Source: Pseudomonas sp. GM21 (GTDB lineage Bacteria; Pseudomonadota; Gammaproteobacteria; Pseudomonadales; Pseudomonadaceae). From it: a stretch of DNA of 61,500 nt. The notes below the pieces were generated by a model that was not told the origin of the DNA, did no database searches, and saw only the letters and a list, made by a program, of their open reading frames with translations. The stretch lies in the NCBI RefSeq assembly GCF_000282215.1, contig NZ_AKJS01000088.1, positions 1-61,500 of the forward strand, given 5' to 3'. This document shows, piece by piece, positions 27,927 to 38,487 of this stretch. A program made the translations under genes and the position numbers. Position 1 is the first letter of the stretch, and the number at the start of each line of letters is the position of its first letter.

Positions 27927-28324
27927 GCTGCATCCCTGAGTTCCGTCGCGTGAACTGAACGAGAGTTGATGATGATAACCCCGAGCATGACCAGCGCCAC
28001 CCCGAGGGTTTTTGAAAGGCTGAGCGTTTCGTTGAACAGCGGCAGGCTGGCGGCCAGCAAGTACACCAGCGCATAGCTGATGCTCAGCAGCGAATAGGCC
28101 CGGCCCAGCGGCAGGTCACGAAGGGCGACCAGCCAGCAGAGCATCGAAAGGGCGTAGGCGACAATGGCGCTCAGCACGACCACCATCGCGACCGGGTCGA
28201 TGCTGGCTGATAACCAATGGTCGGGTGAGGGCAGGCGCGTCATGCTCCAGCGCATGCCCAACTGCGCGGTGCTGACCAGCAGCACGCTACCCATGGCGAA
28301 GGTGATTCCGCGACGAAGGCTCAT
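27923..28324 (-). CDS. arnF: ArnF subunit of the undecaprenyl-phosphate-aminoarabinose flippase
   Basis: A 133-residue EamA/SMR-like membrane protein with four hydrophobic segments (about 8-26, 46-68, 74-94, 102-122). With ArnE it is proposed to flip undecaprenyl-P-Ara4N across the inner membrane. The ATG at 28324 overlaps the arnE stop (ATGA) and the stop overlaps the ugd start, which fixes both ends. The longer open frame to 28378 lies inside arnE and is rejected. Confidence 0.88.
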   Translation of the reverse strand: MSLRRGITFAMGSVLLVSTAQLGMRWSMTRLPSPDHWLSASIDPVAMVVVLSAIVAYALSMLCWLVALRDLPLGRAYSLLSISYALVYLLAASLPLFNETLSLSKTLGVALVMLGVIIINSRSVHATELRDAA

Positions 28325-28665
28325 GCTTGTTGCCCCAGCAGAACCACGCCACCGATCACCAGTGCCACACCCAACCAATGTTGGCGGTCGATGGTTTCAT
28401 GGAAGACAAAACGGGCGACCAGCGTGACCAGCACAAAATTGAGACTCAGCATCGGGTAGGCAATGCCGACTTCCAGACGCTGCAGCACCAGCAACCAGAC
28501 CAGCAAACCCGATCCCAGCGCGGCGAGCGCCAGCCACAGCCATGGCGAGCGCAGTTTTTCGGTCCATGTCGAAGCCTGGCCGCGCCAGCTTTCTACTGCG
28601 TATTTTTGGGCGATCTGACCCAGGCACGTCAACAGGCACGCGAGCAGAACCAGTAACAGGCTCAT
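28321..28665 (-). CDS. arnE: ArnE subunit of the undecaprenyl-phosphate-aminoarabinose flippase
   Basis: A 114-residue SMR-like membrane protein with four membrane segments. The N-terminus [20 protein letters not shown] and the end [16 protein letters not shown] are typical of ArnE. It acts with ArnF in moving undecaprenyl-P-Ara4N to the periplasmic face. Four-base overlaps with arnT (28662-28665) and arnF (28321-28324) show tight coupling. Confidence 0.9.
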   Translation of the reverse strand: MSLLLVLLACLLTCLGQIAQKYAVESWRGQASTWTEKLRSPWLWLALAALGSGLLVWLLVLQRLEVGIAYPMLSLNFVLVTLVARFVFHETIDRQHWLGVALVIGGVVLLGQQA

Positions 28666-30311
28666 GACGGTACCTGAGGGAAGATCAGAATCACCAGGTT
28701 GCCCTGTTCATAACGTTTACCGTCCTTGGGCAACAGTTCGAGCTCGCTTAACTCTTGTTCACCCTTGACCCGCATGACCACACCGACAGAGCCGGTGCGG
28801 CGGGCGTCGAGCATCCACCCCTCAACCTGGCCGACGGTGACTAGCTGCTGTGCCGAATCGGGATAAGCAAGACCGTATTTCAACTCGCCTACAGAGCTGT
28901 ACAGAAACACGTCCGGGTGTTTCATGCGCCAGGCCAGTGCCGCCGCGGCCCCGAGATCGTTACTCAGCAGTTTGCCAGTTTGCGACAGCTCATCCATGTG
29001 ATGGAGGATGAATTGGTCGGGTGTCTTGTTGGCGACCACCGAATTGGGCAGGCCGGCCGGTATCAAACTGGCGAACATTAGGCTGCCGAGCGCCGGTGCG
29101 GCCCAGCATTGCAGCGGCCTGAAAGCTTGCATCAAGTTGGCCATGATCCAGCCGATCAAGGCAATGAACACCAGTACCAGGTTGTGCAGCTCATGGTCGT
29201 ACAGCGGCTTTTTCAGTTGCAGGTAAACCAAGGCAATCAGGACAATCAGACCCAGCACCAGGTTGAGCCAACCGTTGAGCCCCAGCACCCGTCCCTGTCC
29301 CAGCTTCAGTCGGTCGGCCAGTGCATGCCCCAGTATCAAGGCCAAGGGCAGCAGGCACGGCAGAATGTAACTCGGTAATTTGCCTTTGCTGAGGCTGAAG
29401 AACGCCAGTGGCATCAGCATCCACAGCAGCAGGAAGCCGATATTGGCCTGGCGTCGGGTTTGCCAGGCCTGTTTCAGTGCCGACGGCAACAGCACCGCCC
29501 ACGGCAGACTGAAGGCCACCAGCAGGGGCAGGTAGTACCACCACGGCTCGTCATGCTGAGCCTTGTCACCGGCAAAGCGCTCAATGTGCTCTTGCCAGAA
29601 GAAGTAGTGCCAGTAGTCGGGCTCTTGCAAGTGAACCGCCCACGCCCAAGGCAGACACACCGCAATGGCCACGACAATCGCTATAGGGCCGAAAACCAGC
29701 AGTTCTTTCCAGCGTTTTTGCCAGATCATATAGGGTAGCGCCACCAGTACCGGCAGCAACCAGGCGAGAAACCCCTTGGTCATGAAACCGATACCGCAGG
29801 CCAGTCCCAGTACCGCCCAACTGATGAGCTTCTGGCCACGACTGGTGCTGTCCAGAGCGAACCATAAAGCCACCAGACTCAGGTTGACCCAAAAAGTGAA
29901 CTGCGGATCAAGGTTGGCATAACCGGCATGTGCGGTGATGACGATGAAACTTCCGTAGAGCAATGCACAGGCAAAACTCTTGCGCGGGTCGTTCCACATC
30001 CGGCGGGCGATCAGGAAGCACAGCAATACACTCAGGCCCATGCTCAGGGCCGAGGCAAACCGCACGCCAAACAGGTTTTGACCGAACACGGCCTGGCTGG
30101 CAGCGATCATCCAGTAACCCGCCGCCGGCTTCTCGAAATAGCGCACGCTCATGAAGTGCGGCGACACCCAGTTGCCGCTCAGGAGCATGTGCTGGCTGAT
30201 CTGCGCGTAGCGGGTTTCGTCCGGGATCCATAAACCATGGGTGCCCAGTGGCAGCAGATAGGCCAGGGCGAACAGGACCAGCAGGAGGGGAAATGCCCAG
30301 CGTTTGCTCAT
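28662..30311 (-). CDS. arnT: Lipid A 4-amino-4-deoxy-L-arabinose transferase
   Basis: A 549-residue GT-C glycosyltransferase of the inner membrane that moves Ara4N from undecaprenyl phosphate to lipid A phosphates, giving polymyxin resistance. The N-terminal block [20 protein letters not shown] (about 22-41) carries the acidic residues of the first periplasmic loop, and the [11 protein letters not shown] motif follows. About 12 membrane segments fill residues 5-440, with a periplasmic domain after that. Length equals that of the E. coli enzyme. The start overlaps the arnD stop by four bases. Confidence 0.95.
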   Translation of the reverse strand: MSKRWAFPLLLVLFALAYLLPLGTHGLWIPDETRYAQISQHMLLSGNWVSPHFMSVRYFEKPAAGYWMIAASQAVFGQNLFGVRFASALSMGLSVLLCFLIARRMWNDPRKSFACALLYGSFIVITAHAGYANLDPQFTFWVNLSLVALWFALDSTSRGQKLISWAVLGLACGIGFMTKGFLAWLLPVLVALPYMIWQKRWKELLVFGPIAIVVAIAVCLPWAWAVHLQEPDYWHYFFWQEHIERFAGDKAQHDEPWWYYLPLLVAFSLPWAVLLPSALKQAWQTRRQANIGFLLLWMLMPLAFFSLSKGKLPSYILPCLLPLALILGHALADRLKLGQGRVLGLNGWLNLVLGLIVLIALVYLQLKKPLYDHELHNLVLVFIALIGWIMANLMQAFRPLQCWAAPALGSLMFASLIPAGLPNSVVANKTPDQFILHHMDELSQTGKLLSNDLGAAAALAWRMKHPDVFLYSSVGELKYGLAYPDSAQQLVTVGQVEGWMLDARRTGSVGVVMRVKGEQELSELELLPKDGKRYEQGNLVILIFPQVPS

Positions 30312-31192
30312 GCGCCTTGCACTCCCAACCAGCCCTCGCGGCCTTCAAGGGCGCCGCGCACGACACGTCCTGTGGGCAAGGTGTCGGGGGCGTCGGGCAG
30401 TAGATCACCCAAGGGCTGGAAATGAATGTCCCGCCGGCGTGCATCGGCCAGCAGTTGACAGAAATCGTTGGCCATCAGAATCCCTTCTACTTCAGCATGA
30501 ATGGTGTAGACATTGAGTTTTTCGGGGGAAAAGCGCTCAAGAATGAACGCGTTGAAGTCCTGGGCGGCGACCGTTGGACCGACCACCTCATCAAAGGTCG
30601 GCAAGTCCACCGGAATCTGCGGTGCACCTAATCCACCACCGACTAATGTCGGCTGAAACAGACTGCGCCCGCGGCAATCGCTGTTGTAGCGAAAGCCGAA
30701 CGCTTCTTTGGCTTCGATCACCCGCTCATCCGCGCGCCAACCGGCTGCGGCCGAACAGTCGACCTTTTGCCCGAGGATGTCGCTGAGCGTGTCCACGCCC
30801 CGGCGGATCTGTTCGATCAGCTGTGCGTCGCTCCAGCGTCCGGCGTTGGCCTGCCAGCCATGGTGATCCCAGGCGTGCAGACCGACTTCATGTCCGGCCG
30901 CCTGCGCCTGGCGCATCAAGTGCCCCAGATCCCGGCCGATGGGTTTGCCTGGCCAGGCGGTGCCGGCCAGCAAAATGTCCCAGCCGTACAGCCCGGCTGC
31001 ATTGGAACGAAGCATTTTCCAGAGGAATTGCGGACGGATCAGGCGCCACAGGTGGCGCCCCATGTTGTCCGGCCCGACGCTGAAGAAAAACGTCGCTTTG
31101 ACTTGAGCTTCATCGAGGATTTCCAGCAGCCGAGGGACACCCTCAAGGGTGCCTCGGTAGGTGTCGACATCGATTCGAAGGCCTGCCTGCAT
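30308..31192 (-). CDS. arnD: 4-deoxy-4-formamido-L-arabinose-phosphoundecaprenol deformylase
   Basis: A 294-residue polysaccharide-deacetylase-fold hydrolase that removes the formyl group from undecaprenyl-P-Ara4FN. The metal-site Asp is in [11 protein letters not shown] (near residue 8) and the His pair in [10 protein letters not shown] (near 133-142). Length is normal. The ATG at 31192 shares a base with the arnA stop (TAATG), and the stop overlaps arnT. A frame open far upstream inside arnA has no meaning. Confidence 0.94.
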   Translation of the reverse strand: MQAGLRIDVDTYRGTLEGVPRLLEILDEAQVKATFFFSVGPDNMGRHLWRLIRPQFLWKMLRSNAAGLYGWDILLAGTAWPGKPIGRDLGHLMRQAQAAGHEVGLHAWDHHGWQANAGRWSDAQLIEQIRRGVDTLSDILGQKVDCSAAAGWRADERVIEAKEAFGFRYNSDCRGRSLFQPTLVGGGLGAPQIPVDLPTFDEVVGPTVAAQDFNAFILERFSPEKLNVYTIHAEVEGILMANDFCQLLADARRRDIHFQPLGDLLPDAPDTLPTGRVVRGALEGREGWLGVQGA

Positions 31193-33198
31193 TAGCGTGC
31201 TTTTTCGGTAGAGTGATCCGCGATTTCGAGCATGGCCTCGCGCAGGAAAAAGTCCAGCGTGTTGCCGATGGTCTCGCTCATCTCCACGGTGGGCGCCCAG
31301 TCCAGCAGGCGCTTGGCGTTGGCGATGCTTGGTTTGCGGTGGGACACGTCCTGGTAGCCGGCGCCGTAGAACGCTTTGCTTTCTACGTCGCGGAAACCGG
31401 CGAACGGCGGGAAGTTGTCGCGCAGTGGGTGAGCTTCGAACTGGCGCAGCAATTCTTCGCCCAACTGGCGAATACTGGCTTCGTTGTCGGGGTTGCCGAT
31501 GTTGATGATCTGACCGTTGCAGGCGTCGTTTTCGTTGTCGATGATTCGCGCCAGGGCTTCTACGCCATCTGCAATGTCGGTGAAGCAGCGCTTTTGCTCG
31601 CCGCCGTCGAACAGGCGAATCGGTGTGCCTTCCACCAGGTTCAGGATCAACTGGGTAATGGCCCGGGAGCTGCCGATACGGGCCGAATCCAGACGGTCCA
31701 GACGTGGGCCCATCCAGTTGAAAGGGCGGAACAGGGTGAAGTTCAGGCCTTTCTGGCCGTAGGCCCAGATGACCCGGTCGAGCAATTGCTTGGAGATCGA
31801 GTAGATCCAGCGTTGCTTGTTGATCGGGCCGACGACCAGGTTGGAGGTGTCTTCGTCGAAGTTCTTGTCCTGGCACATGCCATAGACTTCCGAGGTCGAC
31901 GGGAAGATCACGCGCTTGTTGTATTTGACGCAGTAGCGAACCAGCTTCAGGTTTTCTTCGAAATCCAGCTCGAAGACCCGCAGCGGATTGCGCGTGTATT
32001 CAATCGGCGTGGCGATGGCCACCAGCGGCAGGACCACGTCGCACTTCTTGATGTGATACTCGATCCACTCGGAGTGAATGCTGATATCGCCTTCGACGAA
32101 GTGGAAGTGTGGATGGCTGCGCAATCGGTCGATGGCGTCCGAACCAATGTCCAGGCCGTATACCTCGTATTGATCGTCACGCAGCAGGCGCTCGGACAAG
32201 TGATTGCCGATGAAGCCGTTGACGCCGAGAATCAGCACGCGGGTGCGGCGTGGCTTACGCCCGGATTCTGCGCCGCGCAGTACGGAGCCGTCGACCAGGC
32301 CCAACTCGTTGGCCAGTTGCGGGCCGCTCAGGTACAGACCGTTGTCATTGCGTTGACCGGCGGTGATCACCAGAGAGTCTTCGCCGCAAGCGATGCGCAG
32401 TGGATCGACGCTGATTACTCGGCCGGGTGCCAGGCCTTCATTGCCCTTGGCAACTTCGGCAGTCCAGACAATCAGCTTGTGCTCGCCCACGTCACAGAAA
32501 GCGCCCGGGTAAGGCTGGGTCACGGCGCGGACCAGGTTGAACAGTTCTTCTGCCGGTTTTTTCCAGAGTAGCTTGCCGTCGGCTGCCGTGCGGCGACCAA
32601 ACACGGTGGCTTTGGATTCGTCCTGAACCGTTTCGGTGACTTTGCCTTGCAGCAGGGCGGGCAGGGTGTCGCGCAACAGGTCGGTGGCGGCCACGCGCAG
32701 TTTGCCATGCAGGGTCAGCGCGGTGTCGCTGCGCTCGATGGCAACCGTTTGCTGGGCGATGATCGCGCCGGCGTCGGCTCGTTTGACCATGCGGTGCAGG
32801 GTCACGCCGGTTTCGGTTTCACCGTTCACCAGTACCCAGTTGGCCGGTGCTCGGCCACGGTAGCGTGGCAGTAACGAACCGTGCAGGTTGAATGCGCCTT
32901 GGCGAGCGGTGGCCAGCAGCGGCACGGACAACAGGTGGCGATAGTAGAACGAGAACAGGTAATCGGGGTTGAGTTTGGCGATGCGCTCGATCCACAGCGG
33001 ATGGTTGGCATCTTCCGGGGCATGCACCGGGATGCCCTTTTGGGCACACAACTGCGCAACGGAACCGTAAAAGGCGTTTTCTTTCGGGTCATCGGCATGC
33101 GTAAACACGGCGGCAATTTCAAAGCCGGCCGTGAGCAGGGATTCGATACCCGCACAGCCAATATCGTGGTACGCGAAGACAACAGCTTTTACGCTCAT
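31192..33198 (-). CDS. arnA: Bifunctional UDP-glucuronate decarboxylase / UDP-Ara4N formyltransferase
   Basis: A 668-residue two-domain enzyme. The N-terminal formyltransferase (1-300) shows [20 protein letters not shown] with the catalytic Asn and His. The C-terminal decarboxylase (about 320-660) has the NAD motif [16 protein letters not shown] and the Tyr/Lys pair in [14 protein letters not shown]. It makes UDP-Ara4O from UDP-glucuronate and later formylates UDP-Ara4N. The step between the two reactions needs ArnB, whose gene here is destroyed. The start overlaps the arnC stop by four bases. Confidence 0.95.
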   Translation of the reverse strand: MSVKAVVFAYHDIGCAGIESLLTAGFEIAAVFTHADDPKENAFYGSVAQLCAQKGIPVHAPEDANHPLWIERIAKLNPDYLFSFYYRHLLSVPLLATARQGAFNLHGSLLPRYRGRAPANWVLVNGETETGVTLHRMVKRADAGAIIAQQTVAIERSDTALTLHGKLRVAATDLLRDTLPALLQGKVTETVQDESKATVFGRRTAADGKLLWKKPAEELFNLVRAVTQPYPGAFCDVGEHKLIVWTAEVAKGNEGLAPGRVISVDPLRIACGEDSLVITAGQRNDNGLYLSGPQLANELGLVDGSVLRGAESGRKPRRTRVLILGVNGFIGNHLSERLLRDDQYEVYGLDIGSDAIDRLRSHPHFHFVEGDISIHSEWIEYHIKKCDVVLPLVAIATPIEYTRNPLRVFELDFEENLKLVRYCVKYNKRVIFPSTSEVYGMCQDKNFDEDTSNLVVGPINKQRWIYSISKQLLDRVIWAYGQKGLNFTLFRPFNWMGPRLDRLDSARIGSSRAITQLILNLVEGTPIRLFDGGEQKRCFTDIADGVEALARIIDNENDACNGQIINIGNPDNEASIRQLGEELLRQFEAHPLRDNFPPFAGFRDVESKAFYGAGYQDVSHRKPSIANAKRLLDWAPTVEMSETIGNTLDFFLREAMLEIADHSTEKAR

Positions 33199-34214
33199 GA
33201 GAGAACCTGATCGGAAGAAGTGGAAGTGAGGCCGTCAACGGTGACAACGGGAGCGGGCGTGGCGGGTTGGCTACGCAAGACCTTTTCGACAAAGAAACGG
33301 GGGCGGGCGCGGACGTCGCTGTACATGCGTCCCAGATACTCACCCAGCAGGCCCATGCCGATGAATTGCCCGCCGGTGAAGACGAACAGCACGGCGAACA
33401 GTACAAACGAACCGTCGCCGGCCCATTCGGCGCCGAATACCAGGCGCAAGAAAATCAACGTGATGGCGAACACTACGCCCAGAGCGGCCATGGCAAAGCC
33501 GACGATGCTCAGCAGACGCAACGGTGTGGTGGTCATGCAGGTGATCAGATCGAACATCAGGTTGATCAGGCGCATGGGGCTGTATTTGGATTCGCCGTGT
33601 TCACGCTCGGCATGTAACACCGGTATTTCCGTGGTGTGCCGGGCGAAACTGTTGGCCAGGATCGGGATGAAGGTGCTGCGTTCACTGCAGGCCAGCATCG
33701 CATCGACGATGGTGCGGCGATAAGCGCGAAGCATGCAGCCGTAATCGCTCATGGCAACGCCGGTCGAGCGCTGCACGGCCAGATTGATCAGCTTCGACGG
33801 CCAGCGACGCAGGGCGGAATCCTTACGGTTGTTGCGCACGGTGGCGACCACGTCGTACCCGAGTTCTGCCTGGGCGACCAGTCGCGGAATTTCTTCGGGC
33901 GGGTTTTGCAGATCGGCGTCGAGGGTGATGACGACATCACCTTTGCAGTGTTCGAAACCGGCCATGATCGCCGCGTGCTGGCCATAGTTGCGATTGAGGA
34001 TGACCGCGACCACCGGGCTGCCTTCGCGATTGGCGGCATCTTCGAGAATTTGCGCCGAATTGTCGCGGCTGCCGTCGTCCACCAGGACGATCTCGTATTC
34101 ATGGTGCAGCTGCTGGCACGCCGCTTCGGTACGCCTTAGCAACTCGGGCAGGCTGTCTTGCTCGTTGTAGACCGGGATAACAATCGATACACAACGGATT
34201 GGGTAAGGTTTCAC
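33195..34214 (-). CDS. arnC: Undecaprenyl-phosphate Ara4FN transferase
   Basis: A 339-residue membrane GT2 glycosyltransferase. The N-terminal domain has [27 protein letters not shown] and [16 protein letters not shown] with the metal-binding Asp residues; two membrane segments lie near 235-260 and 270-295. I place the start at GTG 34214 because the family begins with (M)KPYPI(H)CVS. The reading frame continues upstream without a stop into residues of the ArnB C-terminus, so a TTG at 34373 would give a product 53 residues longer. The GTG has only a weak ribosome binding site, which fits a gene once coupled to arnB. Confidence 0.92.
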   Translation of the reverse strand: MKPYPIRCVSIVIPVYNEQDSLPELLRRTEAACQQLHHEYEIVLVDDGSRDNSAQILEDAANREGSPVVAVILNRNYGQHAAIMAGFEHCKGDVVITLDADLQNPPEEIPRLVAQAELGYDVVATVRNNRKDSALRRWPSKLINLAVQRSTGVAMSDYGCMLRAYRRTIVDAMLACSERSTFIPILANSFARHTTEIPVLHAEREHGESKYSPMRLINLMFDLITCMTTTPLRLLSIVGFAMAALGVVFAITLIFLRLVFGAEWAGDGSFVLFAVLFVFTGGQFIGMGLLGEYLGRMYSDVRARPRFFVEKVLRSQPATPAPVVTVDGLTSTSSDQVLS

Positions 34215-34495
34215 TGAGCTCTGTCCATAACGTTTTTCAATGGCATCGACCACGGGATTGGCATCATCGGTGGTCATGTCGGGGAACAAGGGAATCGAAC
34301 ACCGGCGCGTCGAATTCCATTCGGTGTCGGGCAGGTAAAAGTTCGGGACATGTTGACGATAATACGTGTGCAAGCGGGTAGCGACAAAGTGGATGCCGGT
34401 GCCTGCACCTGCAAAACCGTCATGAAGGCGTCACGTTCCAGCCCGCAGCGCTCGGCGTAGTGAAGGGGGGTGATGGGAAGAAACGCCTGACTCAT
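34215..34495 (-). pseudogene. arnB: Remnant of arnB (UDP-Ara4O aminotransferase), deleted and frameshifted
   Basis: The ATG at 34495 begins MSQAFLPITPLHYAERCGLE and continues [16 protein letters not shown] resembles the ArnB N-terminus and [11 protein letters not shown] a site about 50-60 residues from its C-terminus. The frame then leaves the family pattern and stops at 34274. In another frame, from about 34408, the ArnB tail resumes: [20 protein letters not shown], then [20 protein letters not shown]. That tail is in frame with arnC. About 280 bases remain of an expected 1150; the pyridoxal-phosphate lysine and most of the fold are gone. Comparison is with E. coli and P. aeruginosa ArnB from memory. 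The deletions are inferred, and the frameshift is seen. Confidence 0.88.
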
Positions 34496-34877
34496 CGGGG
34501 CCTCGGGCAGGAATTGACACTCAGCGATACTGACATGCTTGATCTAAAAACAGCGTAGTCGATAAAAAACCAGCAGGTTCAATCGGTTACACAAAATACG
34601 TGATAAATCGCATTAATTGACTTTTTCTGCTCCGGTGGGCACGTTGCTGGCTTGTGAGGGACAGGCTTGTCTCATAGAGGGTAAGCTCAATTTCGTGAAA
34701 GAAACATGAAAACCCGGTGGGCGAATTGTTTATCCGAACGTCATACAGCCGGTGTTCAGACTCCTGCCGCTTACCGCGACCAGACAAGAAAACTCCTACA
34801 GAAGTCTTGGCTTTGTAGGAGGGCTGTTCCCATCCAAAGTTGCATTACTGAATTGTTTTCACTCAAGGCCGTTTCGT
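34496..34877. other. Divergent intergenic region between arnB remnant and recombinase gene
   Basis: About 380 bases without a gene, AT-rich from 34540 to 34640. It should hold the arn operon promoter (minus strand) and the recombinase promoter (plus strand). A loose match to a PmrA-type repeat (ATTAAT, five bases, TTATCA on the minus strand, 34600-34620) was noted but is too weak to call. An 8-bp inverted repeat lies at 34793-34821. Confidence 0.5.
34793..34821. repeat. 8-bp perfect inverted repeat upstream of the recombinase
   Basis: CTCCTACA (34793-34800) and TGTAGGAG (34814-34821) are perfect complements around a 13-base spacer. The geometry is like a tyrosine-recombinase core site, but the sequence also resembles a worn REP end or a leader hairpin. 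It lies about 57 bases before the proposed recombinase start. Confidence 0.6.
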
Positions 34878-35816
34878 TTGATTGACTTACCTGTTACCCA
34901 ACCTGTTGCTTCAACAACCAACCCGTTGACCTTGTATCTGGCCCGGCTCGCACCTTCCAGTCAGCTGACCATGCGTTACGTTTTGCAGGATGCCGCCGAC
35001 CGCTTGGGTTTCGACGACATGAATCTCGAGGACATTCCCTGGCATCAGCTTCAGCCAGAAAATGTGATTGCGCTGGTCGCGGCGTTACGCGAAGACGGCT
35101 ATGCGCCCAATACCTCTTCGCTGTACGTCAATGCGGTGCGCGGGGTGATGAATGAGGCGTGGCGCATGAGCCTCATCAGTCAGGATCATCTGCTGAAAAT
35201 GCGCTCGGTCAAAGGGATCGCCGGTACCCGGTTGTCCCAGGGGCGCAACTTGCGGCGTACGCTGATCCAGGAGTTGATGGCGGTGTGTGCCGCCGACCCA
35301 AGGCCACAAGGATTACGGGACGCGGCAATCATCGGGATTTTGTACGGTTCGGGCATGCGCAAGTCCGAGTCGGTGAATCTGGACCTGTCACAGGTCGATT
35401 TTGCCGAGCGCAGCCTGCGGGTCACGGCCAAGGGCAACAAACAATTGATCAAGTACGCGCCGGCCTGGGCCCTGGCCAAACTGGAGGAATGGCTGGCGTT
35501 TCGTCGATCACAGCTCAAGGAAGGCGAGGTGGACGACCCGTTTCTGTTCAACCGCATCCGTCGTGGCAGCCATATCACCCGCGAGCGCATTACCAAACAT
35601 GCGATCTATTACATTGCCCGCCAGCGAGGGACCGAAGTCGGAGTGAAGATCATGCCGCATGATTTTCGGCGTTCGTTCATCACCCGCGTCATCGAAGAAC
35701 ACGATTTGTCGATTGCCCAGAAACTGGCGCATCACAGCAATATTCAGACGACCGCCAATTACGATGTGCGCGATGACAATGAGCGGCGTCGCGCAGTGGA
35801 TCGCTTCGATCTTTAA
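34878..35816 (+). CDS. Lone tyrosine recombinase/integrase
   Basis: A site-specific recombinase of the phage integrase/XerC type. An N-terminal SAM-like core-binding domain (about 15-105) precedes the catalytic domain, with the expected residues in order: Arg in LYGSGMRKSES, Lys in TAKGNKQ, His-x-x-Arg in MPHDFRRSFITR, His in LAHHSN and the nucleophile Tyr in TANYDVRD. All six are intact, so it should be active. The start is uncertain: no ATG precedes the core-binding domain near it; the TTG at 34878 with AAGG upstream is my choice, and the frame is open back to 34752. There is no excisionase, phage or integron gene nearby. The stop overlaps the convergent ABC gene by four bases. Confidence 0.85.
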   Translation: MIDLPVTQPVASTTNPLTLYLARLAPSSQLTMRYVLQDAADRLGFDDMNLEDIPWHQLQPENVIALVAALREDGYAPNTSSLYVNAVRGVMNEAWRMSLISQDHLLKMRSVKGIAGTRLSQGRNLRRTLIQELMAVCAADPRPQGLRDAAIIGILYGSGMRKSESVNLDLSQVDFAERSLRVTAKGNKQLIKYAPAWALAKLEEWLAFRRSQLKEGEVDDPFLFNRIRRGSHITRERITKHAIYYIARQRGTEVGVKIMPHDFRRSFITRVIEEHDLSIAQKLAHHSNIQTTANYDVRDDNERRRAVDRFDL

Positions 35817-36889
35817 CGTGGCGACTCGCTGAACACGTGCGCATGGCCGATGGTCGAGACGTGGACCGCGCTGCCGGCAGGGGGGGCATACATGCCTGAC
35901 CCGCGTACGGTTAATGACCGGCCGGACTGTTTGCCCGAGGCGGGGGCCTGAAGTTCCACGGTCAATGTGCAGGTGTTGCCACTGAAGTCGCGATCAGTCA
36001 CCACGGCGCGGCATCCGGCCATTTCGGTGGGGCTCGGCTGGATGCTGACGAGCTGCAATTGTTCGGGACGCAGCATGATCTGCGCTGAATGGTTGTTGCG
36101 GTGGTTGTTCACCGGGATCCGGCCGAGTTCGCAATGCGCCCAGCCGGCTTCGATTTTGGCGGGCAAGACCACGGCATCCCCGAGAAACAGCGCGGTTTGC
36201 TCGTCGTCGGGGTAACGGTACAGATCCAGTGGATGGCCAGATTGCACGAGCCGACCGTCACGCATGACCGCCAGTTGATCGGCAAACGACAGGGCTTCGC
36301 TCTGGTCATGGGTGACGAGGATGGTGGTGACACCGGCATCGGACAGCAGCCGGGCGACCATCTTGCGCATGGCGCCTCGCAGGCCGGTATCGAGGGCGGA
36401 AAACGGCTCGTCCAGCAGCATCAGGCGTGGTTGTTGCGCTAACGCCCGCGCCAGCGCCACCCGCTGTTGCTGGCCGCCGGAGAGTTCATGGGGCCAACGC
36501 TGGGCCATGCTTGCATCCAGGGCCACGCTGTCCATCAGCTCAGCGATACGATGGTTTTTTTCGCCGCCCTTGACCGAAAGCCCGAAGCCTATATTGGCCG
36601 CCACCGTCATGTGCGGGAACAAGGCGCCGTCCTGGGGAACGTAGCCAATCAGGCGCTGATGCGCCGGCACCTCATGAGTGGCGTCGGCGAGCGTCTGGCC
36701 ATTGAGTGAAACACGGCCGGTGTCCGGGAACTCGAAGCCGGCGATCATCCGCAACAAGGTGGTTTTACCCGAGCCGGAAGGGCCGACAATCACCGTCCGG
36801 CTGCCAGCGGGCACCGACAGGCTGATGCTCTCCAGCGCCTTTTGGTCGCCGTAAGACTTGGATATGGCATGCAGTTCAAGAGCGTTCAT
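35813..36889 (-). CDS. Fe(III)-type ABC transporter ATPase (FbpC-like)
   Basis: A 358-residue importer ATPase. Walker [15 protein letters not shown] (about 37-50), the Q loop in [15 protein letters not shown], the signature [15 protein letters not shown] (about 135-149) and Walker [13 protein letters not shown] (about 154-165) are all present. A TOBE-like domain follows (about 240-355). It overlaps the permease gene by four bases and is third in the order binding protein-permease-ATPase, typical of iron(III) importers of the FbpABC/AfuABC kind. The substrate is inferred from the binding protein. Confidence 0.92.
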   Translation of the reverse strand: MNALELHAISKSYGDQKALESISLSVPAGSRTVIVGPSGSGKTTLLRMIAGFEFPDTGRVSLNGQTLADATHEVPAHQRLIGYVPQDGALFPHMTVAANIGFGLSVKGGEKNHRIAELMDSVALDASMAQRWPHELSGGQQQRVALARALAQQPRLMLLDEPFSALDTGLRGAMRKMVARLLSDAGVTTILVTHDQSEALSFADQLAVMRDGRLVQSGHPLDLYRYPDDEQTALFLGDAVVLPAKIEAGWAHCELGRIPVNNHRNNHSAQIMLRPEQLQLVSIQPSPTEMAGCRAVVTDRDFSGNTCTLTVELQAPASGKQSGRSLTVRGSGMYAPPAGSAVHVSTIGHAHVFSESPR

Positions 36890-38487
36890 CGGCCAGCCGT
36901 TCGTTTGGATTGGTGATAAAGAAGTCCGGTCAACGGGAGCGACAGCAGGATCATCAACAGTGCATAAGGGGCTGCGGCGGCATAATCGATTTCGCTGGTC
37001 ATGGCCCAGAACCCGGTGGCCAGGGTGCGCGTACCATTGGGCGCGAGCAACAGGGTGGCGGTTAGCTCATTGGTGATGGCCAGAAAGACCAGCGCCGCCC
37101 CGGCGGCTGCCCCCGGCGCGGCCAGGCGCAAGGTGATCAGCCACAATGCCCGGCCAGGCGATCGGCCGAGACTGCGCGCGATGTTTTCCAGTTCCACCGG
37201 TGCCTGGGCGATTCCCGCCCGCAGACTCACCAGGGCTCGGGGCAAAAACATCAGCAGATACGCCAGCAGCACGGTCAGCGTAGTCTGGTAGATCGGCCGG
37301 GCGAAATGGATGGTGAACGTGACCAAGGCCAGGGCGACCACAATCCCGGGCAACGAACTGGTGATGTAGTTGCAGCTTTCCAGTAGCCGTTGCAAACGGC
37401 CTGGAGAACGAATCGACAGCCAGGCAATCGGGATCGCGGCGCAGGTGGTGATAACCGCGCCCATTGCGCCGAGCTGCAGTGTCTGTTGCAGCGCCGGCAT
37501 CAATTCGTCCAGTTGCCAGACCTCTGAGCCGCCCGCGATCAGCCATTTGCCCACGGTGATCAACGGCACACCCAGCGCCAATGCGCAGGTGAAGACTTGC
37601 AGCGCCAGGCCAAGCATTTTTGCTTCCCAGTACAGGCGCACAACCCGCTGTGTACGAGCGCTGCCCGACCCGACTCGGGCGTAACGCGCCGTGCCGCGAG
37701 CGGCGGACTCGACTGTCAGCATCGCCAGGCAACACAGGGCCAACACACTGGCCAGCATGTTGGCGGCCGGGCCGTTGAAGGTGGATTTGAACTGGTCGAA
37801 AATCGCCGTGGTAAAGGTGTCGAAGCGAATCATTGCGTACAGGCCATATTCGGCCAGCAAATGCAGGCCCACCAATAAGGCTCCGCCGCAAATGGCCAGG
37901 CGCAGTTGCGGCAGCACCACACGGAAAAACACCGCCCACGGCTTGAGCCCCAGTGATTCGCCAACGTCCTCGATGGCCGGGTCGAGCCGGCGCAGCGTGG
38001 CAGCAATCGGCAGGTACAGGAACGGGAAGTAGGCGATGACCGAGACCAGGACGCCTGCAGGCAACCCGTGAATCGAGGGCACCAGGCTCACCCATGCATA
38101 GCTGTGCACGAAGGCCGGCACGGCCAGCGGCGCTGTCGCCAGTAGTGCCCATCCGCGTCGGCCCGGCAGGTTGGTGCGCTCTGTCAGCCAGGCCAACGCC
38201 AGGCCCAGCATGATGCACAGGGGAATGGTGATCACCACCAGCAATACGGTGTTGATCAGTAACTCAGCGACACGAGGTCGAAAAACCAGCGGCACCATGG
38301 CCGCCCAGCCTGTCTGAATGGACACGCCGATCACGAAAGCAATCGGTAGCAGCGACAGAAGCGAGACCAGTACGGACAAACCGATCACCCACGCGCCACC
38401 GCGACCGGCGAAGAGACCCCGGGAACGTCTTCGCAAGTTCGAGGGTAACGCCGTGGCGACACCCCCTGGCAGGGTTTCTGGCATCAA
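36886..38487 (-). CDS. Fe(III)-type ABC transporter permease (FbpB-like)
   Basis: A 533-residue permease in which two binding-protein-dependent transport domains are fused, about residues 60-270 and 325-530. It has about 12 membrane segments and an EAA-type loop in each half ([20 protein letters not shown] and [20 protein letters not shown]). Such fused permeases are the rule for FbpB/SfuB iron importers. The start directly follows the binding protein stop (38488), and the stop overlaps the ATPase start. Confidence 0.92.
   Translation of the reverse strand: MMPETLPGGVATALPSNLRRRSRGLFAGRGGAWVIGLSVLVSLLSLLPIAFVIGVSIQTGWAAMVPLVFRPRVAELLINTVLLVVITIPLCIMLGLALAWLTERTNLPGRRGWALLATAPLAVPAFVHSYAWVSLVPSIHGLPAGVLVSVIAYFPFLYLPIAATLRRLDPAIEDVGESLGLKPWAVFFRVVLPQLRLAICGGALLVGLHLLAEYGLYAMIRFDTFTTAIFDQFKSTFNGPAANMLASVLALCCLAMLTVESAARGTARYARVGSGSARTQRVVRLYWEAKMLGLALQVFTCALALGVPLITVGKWLIAGGSEVWQLDELMPALQQTLQLGAMGAVITTCAAIPIAWLSIRSPGRLQRLLESCNYITSSLPGIVVALALVTFTIHFARPIYQTTLTVLLAYLLMFLPRALVSLRAGIAQAPVELENIARSLGRSPGRALWLITLRLAAPGAAAGAALVFLAITNELTATLLLAPNGTRTLATGFWAMTSEIDYAAAAPYALLMILLSLPLTGLLYHQSKRTAGR

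Noticed and set aside
30308..31876. Long version of arnD starting inside arnA
   Set aside because: The extra 228 codons are an out-of-frame reading of arnA; the ATG at 31192 sharing a base with the arnA stop is the normal start.
31213..32571. 452-codon plus-strand frame inside arnA
   Set aside because: Antisense to intact arnA motifs; no start signal and no recognisable domain.
34600..34620. PmrA/PhoP box in front of the arn operon
   Set aside because: Only one of the two hexamers is close to consensus; AT-rich sequence makes chance matches likely.
34752..34877. N-terminal extension of the recombinase back to 34752
   Set aside because: The added residues do not look like part of a core-binding domain and cross the inverted repeat; the upstream start lacks a ribosome binding site.
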